Below, piece after piece: positions 48,001 through 58,656 of a stretch of DNA of 64,000 nucleotides. Position 1 is the first letter of the stretch. Every line of letters begins with the position of its first letter. Location of the stretch: assembly GCA_030770545.1 (NCBI GenBank), contig CM061107.1, positions 4,180,001 to 4,244,000 on the forward strand. The letters are read 5' to 3'. The DNA is from Macropodus opercularis (taxonomy: Eukaryota; Chordata; Actinopteri; Anabantiformes; Osphronemidae). The position numbers and the translations under genes are program-made. The notes beneath the pieces were generated by a model. That model was not told the origin of the DNA. It searched no databases and saw only the letters and a program-made list of their open reading frames with translations.

Positions 48001-51000
48001 GTAAGCGGTTGGTTGGACTCTATTAAATTACTACTAAATTGTAGGTCTAGGCTTTTAGCTCACTTTGCCTCTTGTTTGTTTATCTCTTCAACGTTGTCTT
48101 GGGCAGAAGAAATGAATGACTTGTCTGACTTATCCCAGTGGTGAATTCCTTTGTCGGGATGGCAGCGTGTTATATGATTTCCAATGTCTTCCTGCGTTGA
48201 GAAGTTCACCCCATTACGTTTTGATGCACCTCTGAATTCCTACTGTCACTACCATCATGATTTACTGCATCAATAAAGATCAGTGAGCCTGTTCCAAGAG
48301 CAGTCATGCAAGTCCACACAGTGAAACTACCTCCACTCTGCTTCACAGATGAGCTAGTATGGTTCGGACCAAAAAGAGACTTTCTACCTCCACACTTTAG
48401 TCATTCTGTCACTTTGTAAAATGGCAATTTTGGTCTCATCAGTCTATGAAACCAAATGTTGTTTTACTGATGCAGGGTTTTGTATTTGTGTTCTTGAAGT
48501 CTTGGACTTGGTGGGTTGTGTTGGTGATACCACCAACTCTCAGCTAGTTTTCAGCTTTTGTTTTGCTTAGCTCATGCATTCTGTGGATTTTACTTTCTTT
48601 TTTCACAAGAACTATTAATCAGTCCTACAAGACACACCTGTAAAACAAGACACTGATCATGAGATCCAATAGGTTTGTTAACCTAAAATGTGGGTCAGTT
48701 AATAAAGGCTGAAATTTCTTTGATCAAATGTTAATAAACAGCAAAAGCAGGTGAACTGGGTTTGCTTGTCCAATAGGAACTGTAAGTATTTTTCTTCTGT
48801 TGCTCTAGGCCCAGCAACAAATCAAACACTATGTTCACTCTATCTGCCTGTCTGCAACAGAAAAAAACTAATCCCAGCAGGTCCTGATGCTGTTGCTCTT
48901 AACTCGTGTCGTGATCCAAGGGGGGACTTAGACACAAAAGAGCGTCCCTGCAGATTCTGCCTCAGTTCAAAGGCTATATTGTGCACAAAGTGAAATTGAC
49001 TAGATGGGTGTAAAGTGTCCTTGTGGTGGCGTAGAGGCAAACAGACCTCTGTGACACTGTAAGTAATACTGTAGCTGTTGAGATGACAAGTGTTTAAGTT
49101 TATAGTCTCAGCCAAGAAAAGAGAAATGAGATAACATCTTTCCCACATAGAGCAAACTAATGTGCTAACAGTGAGAGGATGGAGCATGGGACTGTTGTAC
49201 TAGTCATTATAAAATAACATCTCTCCTGTTTACAGACTGAAACAGTTCGTAAAGGTCAAGACAGAAGAGCAGAGAAACTCCAACTCAAGCAGAACCTGTT
49301 GTGGCACATCCTGTTCTACATATCCTACGCCAAGTGAAACACAACGGTGTAGGTGATATATACAAACAAAGACCTGAAATGCACTTGAAGAACACAATCC
49401 TTAAACTATTTACATTGCTATCATTATTTAGGAGAAAGGACACTAGTGAAGGACTGAAAGACAAGCCAGCCTGAAATACGGTATGTACGTCAGAGAGCTA
49501 TCCCAGGGGCACTGATCACCGTATAAAGGATGTTAAACTGGAACTATAGCCACGCACATAGGTTCAGTGTCATAGATCTGCAGAGGACAAAGCTCATCGA
49601 TGAACCTAACACTGCCGTGATCAGTCTAATGTCTGTCTGGTTCACAAACACAGAGATCTGATGGTTATCTCGGGTCGGTTATCTCAGTGTGAAAGAGCAT
49701 CACCTTTCTGTAGACACACACACAACGCAGAGAAATGTTAACAGTTTTCCATTAAGCCTTCAGTGATTTGACTTGTACAGAATGTTTGCTCAGGCTGGAG
49801 AGCTGGTAATTCCTTTTTGCTTAAGCCCCTATGTACACAGAACAATAAATTACATGTTGAATGTGGTCTTACTGAAAACAAAATACAGAAAGCTGAATAC
49901 AAGCTGCAACATACGATGAAGACCGCATAATAGAAATCCAGTCAACTGTGAACCAATACATTTCAAGGTCGTATGTTGAAAGATTTAAAGGCAGAATGTC
50001 TGCCTGTACAGATTTATCACTATTATGAATCACACAATGGAGCAAAACATGAATAGAATAGACAGAACAGGCTGTTTTACATCTTGTACTGTAGAAGAGA
50101 TGTTAAAGCAACAATGTAATATAAATTTAGGACTTCAACATTCAAACGAAGGCCAATGATTGAAAAGAACACAATGAAATATGAACATATTATTTTTCTG
50201 GACCTCACCTACTCGATGGGGGCAATTTTATATCTTAAAAGTGCCTCTATATGTTGAGAAGAAACAGTCCTACGCTGTTAAACTCAACACAGTCTCTCAG
50301 AAAACAACTATGCCATCCAAACAACGGCCTGACGCCCATAATTACGTGTATCAGGAATTGGCATCAAGACCCATCTTCCTCACTCTTCTTAGTCTTAGAC
50401 CTGTTGCTTCTGATGACTCTGATTACAGCAGCAGCAGTTAGTATTTGCATACTGGCCATCTGGTGAGAACTCAGTGCTCCATACACAGCAAAATACTGTA
50501 TGTGTGGACATGGGTGCAATTTTGCATAAATATAACAGCTTCTTTGATAAACTGTGTGTATGATTACCCCCATGATTAACGGCACATGTTACACAATATT
50601 TCTGTCAAAGTGGGGCCACTATGGCAAAACATCTAGTAGCTATGAGCTTGTAATGTCACGGTCTGAAACTAGAAAAAAAATAAATGAAATGTGGGCGCTA
50701 ATGTGCAAAAAACGGACATGTACAATACGTTATTCAACCATATTTCATGGCAGCAGATTGAGGAAGGAGTGCACACTCCAACTGAGAGGCTGTGCTTTCC
50801 ATTCTACATGCATTAATGGACTCTTAGCAAGCTGGCATGTTCTCTTCTAAACAGAGCATGAGCTCGGTGCAACAGTGCAAGCACCCAGAAAAGATACTGA
50901 AGGAAAACAAATGTGCAGGATAATCACATGGCTACTGACCCCTCTGCAAAGCTCGCTTCCTGTTGCGTCCCTCAGTGACGGCCGCAGACAGAAAGGGCAC

Positions 51001-54000
51001 GAACCAAGGAAACTAGTTCATACTTTGTATCATCAGGGACTCTCCCTCTCTCTCTAAGGAGAGGTTTGATTTGGCTCAGCCTGTTCGGAAAACAGTTTCC
51101 CAACACTCACGTAACCAGTGAGACGGCAGCTACTAGGGGAGACTCTCAACGTACTGTAAACAATTTCAAAGATGGCTGCTGCTGAGAAAATGTTGCTGTG
51201 GAACCAAGTCAAAGTTTCCTCCAAGTCACAAACACCTATCAATAATGCTTTGGTATCTAGCACATAATTAACAATTAATAGTTGGAAGTGTGTACCACTA
51301 AAGACTTGCCAAGCATTCAAACTACTCTAGGAATCGAACTGACAACCATCCCACCTCTGCGCTACCTCTCAGCTCAACCTAATGATATGTTATGTTGCCA
51401 GATTGCACTCAGAGCACTATTCTCCCAGTCCAACGTCCAACCATTGTTTGATAGTAGATCCCTCTTTGCAAACCTGTTTCACATTTACATTGCTCATTAT
51501 TTAAGAACATTATTCTAATATAATTAACTTGTACGGTACACAAAAATATTGTACATAGTGTTATACAAAATGAACCACCCATTATGTACTGACTAGGTGT
51601 AGAACACGTTTTCTTTCCCTGGCGGAGATCTGACCTTCGAAGCATGTGAAATTACCTCAATTTGAAAGTTCACTGTGCAAATAGTAAGAAAACAGACAAC
51701 GAAAAACCCACAAAATGAGACATTTCTGCATCAGTTTGTTTACTGCGAAGCTTGAGGAAGATCCGGACAGAGTTGGTGATAAACAGTATGCCAACAGTAA
51801 TGTGTTTAAAAATGAGCCGATATGATTAGATTTATGTCTTTTTGCCTTTCTGTCTTGTCACCAGGCCCTGGTGTATCTGAAGAAGTACTTTCTCCAAGCC
51901 TGGTGGGAACTGGAGGCCTGTGCAGCATCTGGGTGACTTGGAAACAGCTTTGTTTTCACAGATCTGACTGACGGTTTATAACTGCTCCCAGCGAGCCTGG
52001 GTTCACGGGGCCTGTTTGTCTAAACAGTGTTAAATCTCATGTCTCTCCGTCACTCATGGTCCCACAGAAACACTGTTAATGACACTGTTTCTGTTGTAGT
52101 TCAAAGGGAATGTAAAAGGTTTAATTGGTCCAGTGAAGGGTCTGGAATATTATGAGGTGTTCAACAGTTGAATGAGAGTTAATTTTAAACCCATAAATGT
52201 AAATGTATGCACACATTTTATTTCCTGTTATTGGCTATGATTTATAGACAGCACTCCACGAATAAAAAGTCCTCTGTTACAACTCTTACACGAGTACAAG
52301 GCGTCACTTATTCAGAGCAGATAAAATGGCAATGCATTAAAACGACAACATCCCTTCTTAAAAAACTCTTTGCTTATTTCACATTTGTAAATATGCAGCC
52401 GTAACAATTTTTACACAACAAGGCGAAGGTAGGAGAGTCCTCGAAATAGCACCCTGGGGTTTGAGTCATTTGAAACAAAATCCCATGTCCTGAAAACAGC
52501 ACTTAACCTCTTCTCTCTTTAAATCTGGCGCCAGCAACATACACACTACAGTAACTCTGCACAGACAGAAGACAGGCTTTACAGTGAGTGACGGTGCGCT
52601 TAGTACTGGATTAAAGTTGACTGATGCTCAAGCAGATTACTCAGCGTTCTCTGATCACATGACCAAGACCTGCATGCCAGTGCACAGCAGCGAAGCAGGT
52701 CATGAACCACACTACAGACTAATCTGTGGCTCATAGTCAGTGTCCTCTACGGAAGGGATCAATGGCACTAACATGCATTTATTTAGAGCTGTTCTGTTAG
52801 GCTCCGGTTTGAAGATTAATTTACAACATGTGCTGCACTTTATGTTCAAGTAGAAATATCCTCCTGCAACATAAGTTGATGATTACTTTTACTGGCCCCT
52901 GTAAAACGAGAACTGTAGCCAGTAAATCTGATCATACTCCCTCTTTCCCTTTGTCTAACTAACAAGCCTCTTCAGGTCAGGTGAGTAATGAACGAGCACA
53001 GGAGGATAGCTTTGACGTCTGCGTCAGACCGAAGAAGTGGCTTAGTCAAAGGTAGCTTAGGGGTTCGAAGCAAACCTACAGGTTATTGCACATGGCTGCA
53101 ACAGAACTTTAAAATGTTGTCTATGTGCATCAGTGTTTAAGAATATTTTATTTGAACAGGGGTGACACTTTGCTAAAATGTTTAAGATTAAATTCTAGTT
53201 TGGTGGTCTTGCTATTTGTATCTATGCCCCACTGCTGCTAAAGTAATTAGATGTTTGTTTGGAATAAATGTGGAAAAAGGTTTTGAAAAAAAACAATACC
53301 ACAAGTTTCAGGATTTATGTCCATAAATATTTCCAGTGCACACGTCACATACAAAAGAACAACAAGTTAGAGTTTGACTTTGAAGATCCATTATAACGTA
53401 AAGCATACATGTGCTTTAAAGTGTAGTTTCATAAGTGTCCCCTCATTTTCCCAGTCACTTTTCTTTTTTCTTCAAGCCGTAAGTACCACATATATCTTCT
53501 AAAATAATCAACCATATGTTTCTGTAATTACATCGTAAGACAGGCGCCCCAGTAATCTCCAGATCTGGGACCATGAATCATTCAGGGACTATAACCTTGT
53601 GGCCAACATGTGGAGAGAATAAAGCTATTTTCGGTAGATTCTCAATCAAATAAACAAATCTGGAGGACTGAAGAATGAGCTGCTTGGCCCACAGAAAGCC
53701 TGTGTGCTACATTAGCTTTTTCCCAAGGCTAATGTAGGGGCGCCATCTTGTGGCCACTTAATTTTCCCAGGCTTGTAAATATGTACGTAAATATAAAATG
53801 TAAGGCTACTTGGAAAAAGGAAAGTCCTCTCCTGTAATCTGAATGACCACTGACCTGTATTTGCCAGTTCTGACTTGCACACCTTTCATTCCGCAGTGTT
53901 TAGCACCGCCCACATCGTTCACCAGGTCATCACCGATCATCAGTGCCTGCAAGTGACGAGTACGAATTGAAAGAAGTGAATTATTAAATTTTAACTTAAC

Positions 54001-56843
54001 AAAAACTAAGCACATGCTACATGAAGGCAACAGTTTAAAAAACAGAATTTCTCCTTAGGTAATGGGACCAATGTACATTTACACTGGGAGCAATTGTAGA
54101 TGACCTTTATCAGCTTGCACCGCCAGTATATGAAGTTTGTTCTGATAAACTGTTAACTGCATGTACGTGTCAGTGTCTGTCTCATCCTGTTTTCTACCTA
54201 AAGACAATCAATTAACAGTAGGCAGATCAATTTCAGTCCACTCCGTCTTCTCAGGTTTCTTTTTTAAAACCTCTAATCTATCCGCTTCTCTGAGGACAGA
54301 TAGCACTGCTCAAACTGTGCAAATTCATTAGTTTTGTTTGATTTCCAGCTGGATGCCAGCAGGTTGTTCTATAATAGGAATCAGACTCCTGATCTGACAA
54401 CTATTACTTTTCACTCTGTTGTGCAAAATGGAACCTGTTATATCATCATTCATTCATTTAGCTACTCACCTATCTTGATAAATAGGTGAGTAGGTAAATG
54501 AATGAATGAGACGTTTCTATTTTTGGAAACTGAACACATTGTACCACAGTCTCTGCATGAAGGCCTGGGTGAACTGTAACTGAGGCCTGTGAAGAGGGCA
54601 GCAGATGTCCAGAATCTGCAGATATGGGCATGTGTCAGTGAAAGAAAGGAAATCCAGGAAATGGAAGGAGGCTTAGATTGAGCCGACCCAAGCCATGTCC
54701 AAAAATAGATAAGCTTAGAGATACTAAGGGGATGGTGCAGATTTCCTAGACTTGGGAAAGCACTGACATGAGCAGATACCAAGGAAATAACCTGCACAGA
54801 CACCTGCTGCAAAAAAGAGGAAACAACACAAACACAAGGACATACAACAAACAGGCAGTATCTCAGGTTTCCTCTGTAATTGGTTCCAGCATGGAGGTGT
54901 GTTAAGCTAATTTGTCTAATGTACAACAGTTGTTACACAAGCCCATTTGATGTGGATAAATACACACGTGTATTTGGTGTTTGGTAATGGAATAGCTGCA
55001 AAATCGGGTAGTAAACAGTAATGGCAATGAGACGGGTTGGGTGTACGTATGTTTGTATACATTACAGCCTCACTCAAAAACACTGGTCATTAGATGGCAT
55101 TTACACCCACATATATTTAACTTCAATCTTTTTTCTCTATTTCACTTTTAATTGTTGTATTAGCTTAGCCAAATGTCCCTGCGCTGCCTTTTGAGACTTT
55201 TTATGTTGACTTCACACTTTAACAACTAATGCAAAAACCTAAACTCTAATGCTGAAACCACGAGTGGTCATATAGCGATATCTATTGTTTGAGCTGTCAA
55301 ATTCACAAATGAAAGATCTGTCATCCACATCTAACTAATAATTCTGCTTACTGAAAATGTGGTGAGGTGACATGAAACAGTATTTACATTTAGAATGTTG
55401 TCTATCCTTGTCTGTCATCTGGAAAAAGGGATGCTAACTACTATACAGTATGTGCGTACACATTATTTAATACTGTAGATTGACTCTTCATTCTATTTAA
55501 TCAAAAACTGCTGTGCTTTAATACACACAGTGTTACATACCTCATGTGGCTGAAGACCCATGTCAGTGAGAACGCTCTGGAAGAACATCGGGGATGGTTT
55601 TCCTATGACTTCAGCTTTTAAATCACACGCATACTAAAGGAAAGGAAATGTTCATGTTAACCAATTAGCCAAAGTGTTATTTATTCTTATTAAATATATA
55701 TATAATTACATTACACATCGTACCTCCAGTGCCTTCATGAAAACGCCGACATCTAGCTTTAAGCCGTCTGTCTCCTTGTAGTACCTCCTGTGCAGACAGA
55801 ACAACATGAAACATTTTGTGAAATTCTTAAATACTTTTATTTCTACATCATGTTGTACAGGATATTGTACTCAGCATCTGTTTACCCTTGGCCCAGAGAG
55901 AAGAGCACTGGGTTTTCTAGGCCTATTAGGACCCTGAACGCCTCATTGAGGTTCTGGTAAGTAAATTTTTCAGCTGCATCTCCTATTACCACACAGTTTG
56001 GGTTGGTCTTGTCAATGCTGTCAAACTCAGGAAGAAGTCCTGCATGAAAATAAACACACAGATTCAAGCTTGGTGGATTTTTTTTCCTTACTATCGTCAA
56101 ACCCAAGATGTGACAAGATCTTCTTTTTTTTTAAATCTCTTTCAACATCAACGCTTTAACATTTAGGTGCGCTCGAGGACTATGCAGATATGCAAGTGAC
56201 AATCATGAGATTGTTTAACTGATGCACTAAAGCTGAAAATATTACCATCATACACCAGCAGGTGAGGCCGTAGACCCCTGTCTTTGAGCACGGCTATGGC
56301 TGCAGGAGCAGGGGAGAAGACCTCAGACACAGAGATGTCAAAGCCCAGTCTGCCCAGCTTGGCTACAAACTTCTCTCGGGTGGCCTGGGTTTCATTGGTG
56401 CAAAATCGCAGCTGCAGGTCTGACGCCTTGAGCCTGTGAAAAATGTCAGGGGGTGAATTTGAGAAGGGGCACAACGATTATGTCAACGGGCTGCAACACA
56501 CCGCTGAAATATAAAGTGGAAGCTTGAATCATAAATGCACACAAGCAGACTGAGTTTGTGTGCGTTCCTCACACTCAAATGTGAGGAAATGCCAAACTAA
56601 TAAGTAGCCGTGTGCACTTGTCTCTACGGACGTTGACAGTTTGCTACACCCAGCACGCAACTAGCTAAAGTCTCGGTCGGTGTCTCGACCAACTCGACAG
56701 TTCTTCACCTACTTCTTCACGGCTTCAATGGAGCCGGGTATGGCCGCTCCGTCGCCCTCTCCGCTGTCATACAATACGCCACACATGTCCAATATGACGC
56801 CTTTCACACTCTTCGCACACGCTGGCCAGTCTCTGTCAGCCAT
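42092..56843 (-). CDS. lhpp: Phospholysine phosphohistidine inorganic pyrophosphate phosphatase
   Basis: HAD-superfamily Mg-dependent phosphatase; mammalian LHPP removes phosphate from protein histidine and hydrolyses pyrophosphate in the cytosol. Seven coding exons in transcript order: 56843-56713, 56433-56246, 56039-55886, 55787-55724, 55633-55541, 53946-53855, 42188-42092. Phases agree and give 272 aa (human 270). HAD motif I is GVILDMCGVLYD with nucleophile Asp19; motif II lies in RFCTNE; IGKPSP carries the motif III Lys; motif IV is IGDDLVNDVGGAK (Asp216/Asp217). The conserved LDVGVFMKALEYAC and GMKGVQVRTGKYR stretches are family signatures. The last 32 residues sit in an exon 11.7 kb away from its neighbour; it was recognised by splice phase and by the DERHPTVTADGTVDNLAQAVD ending. 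Oddity: motif I has Cys where human has Ser. Confidence 0.95.
44279..44420 (-). mobile_element. 3' end of a non-LTR retrotransposon (minus orientation)
   Basis: Read on the minus strand, GAATTTCCCC, a short palindromic spacer, GGGATAAATAAAG and then CTATCTATCTATC form the familiar 3' end of a widespread teleost retroelement: a small stem, an AATAAA-like stretch and a tetranucleotide tail. The plus-strand GATA repeat at 44280-44294 is that tail. Only the 3' end is present, as expected for 5'-truncated insertion. The family name is not assigned. Confidence 0.65.
45135..45190. repeat. (CAACA)n pentanucleotide repeat, about 11 units
   Basis: A perfect 56-bp run of the ACAAC/CAACA unit lies in the last lhpp intron. 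The minus-strand open frame across it, with repeated CVVLC, is an artefact. Confidence 0.97.
48180..48460 (-). pseudogene. Tc1/mariner-type transposase fossil
   Basis: Read on the minus strand this encodes DETKIAI near 48440, the first catalytic Asp region of Tc1-like transposases. In a shifted frame it then encodes SVKQSGGSFTVWTCM and ALGTGSLIFID, which correspond to the VKHGGGSVMVWGC and GTGSL signatures. Stop codons (for example in place of residues after KVWR) and at least one frameshift show it is dead. The catalytic-domain part is the only portion I could recognise; terminal repeats were not found. Confidence 0.72.
54447..54508. repeat. 27-bp near-perfect palindrome with 8-bp loop
   Basis: Left arm 54447-54473 and right arm 54482-54508 are reverse complements with a single mismatch (G at 54461 against the C expected). 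The loop is CTTGATAA. It lies in the lhpp intron between the exons at 53855-53946 and 55541-55633. As RNA it would form a 27-bp stem. Confidence 0.9.
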
Positions 56844-56863
56844 AACCAAACTTTAGTCTCAGA

Positions 56864-56873
56864 GCGCATGCGC
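56864..56873. promoter_or_regulatory. lhpp: Palindromic NRF1 motif at the lhpp promoter
   Basis: A perfect GCGCATGCGC lies 21 bp upstream of the lhpp start codon. This is the consensus for nuclear respiratory factor 1, common at CpG-type promoters of housekeeping and mitochondrial genes. The position suggests a very short 5' UTR or a core promoter element. Occupancy is inferred. Confidence 0.6.
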
Positions 56874-57119
56874 GCACTGTAAGGCACATGCAGGCACACG
56901 CGGACAGTAACGTCACATATTTACAGGTACAAAATTACGTTACATATATGCTGGAAAATTTTGAGTGATGCTGGGCCTTCACGTGTGATAAAATTGTATA
57001 TAGTGTGATTACCTTTATTTAGATTAAGGGTGCAATATCAAATTTGAATAATCCACCATTGTTTTTGTTCATTAAATCAATAATGTCTTCCTAATGTATC
57101 TGTATTTTCTAAAAGAGTC

Positions 57120-57540
57120 TACGTCATCTTCGTAAGGGGCGCGAGGGATGCGGGAGCCAATCCCAGCCGTCACTCAAAAGCGGCGGACTCCACCCTGGAC
57201 AGATGGCCAATCAAACACAGCGACATAAAATCCGACAGAGTAAATAATAGATTTAATTCGACTTTACGGGCTCTCTTTTAAAACACAATATAATCCTGAA
57301 AATGATGTGAAAGAGTCAAAAGTACACCAGGTGGACATTTTATTAATTAAGAGCTGATTTAAATACCTAATGAGGGACGTTGTCTCACCGGGGAGCAATA
57401 ATTGGAGAAGTTGCAGTATGGGGCGTGGTTTGTGACGTGCCCGTCATCCATTAAAGCGACTCGGCGTGCGCGTACCCGGCATCCTCCAGACTTACAGTTC
57501 TGTCCAACACTGCCACGGAACGGGCATCACTCGAGGTTTG
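57120..57540. promoter_or_regulatory. oat: CCAAT-box promoter region upstream of oat
   Basis: CCAAT boxes occur at 57157-57161 and 57207-57211. A CpG-richer stretch follows at 57440-57560. A possible non-coding first exon of oat ends near 57535 (GAG|GTTTGA), consistent with the split 5' UTR of vertebrate OAT. lhpp starts on the opposite strand 300 bp to the left, so the genes are head to head. Start sites are inferred. Confidence 0.45.
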
Positions 57541-58638
57541 AACGTCGTTTGGCTCCACTCTGTTCTGGTATCGTTTCATATTCGTTCATATCTCGCCGCT
57601 TATTTTTGATTTCTTTTCATAAGTGTGTCGTTTTGTGTGGCGTAAAAACCGCAACAGTAGGGATAAGTTAGCTTACTGTTAGCGGATGATGCTAGCATGA
57701 GGAGGCGACGCATTCAGTGTGTGGTCCGCCTTGCTCTTTAAAGCGTTGACACTCTTTGGCCAAGAAGAGCCACGCTTTCATTTATTTATATTGAGCGCTC
57801 GACGTTTAAACCATAAACCGGTCACTGACACCGGTACACGCTAGCTAGTTCACAGCTAGACAGAGCTTCAAGTTACGGTTCATGACTTCTTATGTAACAA
57901 AGCTTCGGGAGAGCAGCTTAGTTTGCACGATCATCTGATCGCAACTCATCATTTTAGTCCATAATTAGCTGGAGGGTGTGCTTCTAAGGCGGATCCGCAG
58001 CGACCTATCGTCTGTCCTTGGCACCAGTCCAGGCCCTGATGCAACTGCTGTGACCAGGTGGTCTCTATTTGCATTTGTTGTTCCAATTCGCAGCTCGGGG
58101 TTATTGATTATCCACAGCCAGCAACTGGATATGTCAACTCCACGTTGACCCTTCTGCACTTTTAGTTAACTAAATATGTAAGAGTTACAAGCTTGGGTTA
58201 AGCCCCATGTAAACTCTTCAGTGCTGTTATTAATTGCTGAGTATGGCAGTATTAAAATCAGCAAACTGAAATTAAAAGTCTACCTTGTGTAGAAAGCCTG
58301 TAACAGCATAGCCATGCTGCAATCGGACAAGCTTCTGATCCACACCCATTAACAGGCTTGATCCTCTATTGTGTTGGGTGTGAAAGAAGCATGCAGTTCA
58401 GCAGCTAACAGGTATGTGCTCTGTGGACTTGCACAAAGCACAATAGAAGTGTGCTCCTGATCATTTATTTAAGGGGATTAAATGGTTTGTTGAAAGGCTG
58501 TTTGTGTATATTAGCCTTTTTAATGGCAGTGTGATGAGTTACAACTATTTAAGTATTTCGATTTAGTGGATTATAGTTCACAGAATTTTAAGTACTTAGC
58601 ATTTAAAGCATATTTACAATTTTGTTTTCAATGCATAG
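57541..58638 (+). other. oat: Presumed oat 5' UTR intron, 1.1 kb
   Basis: Non-coding DNA ending in an AG (58637-58638) that accepts the exon carrying the oat start codon. No other gene is recognised here. Confidence 0.5.
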
Positions 58639-58656
58639 ACGTAGCTGTGCGAGAAC

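Larger units (their letters stand above)
42189..53854 (-). other. lhpp: lhpp last intron, 11.7 kb
   Basis: The single intron between the exon encoding IGDDLVNDVGGAK and the terminal exon takes up most of the gene. It contains a retrotransposon tail near 44.3 kb, a CAACA repeat near 45.1 kb and a Tc1-like fossil near 48.3 kb. All open frames inside are short and unsupported. No nested gene was recognised. Confidence 0.75.
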
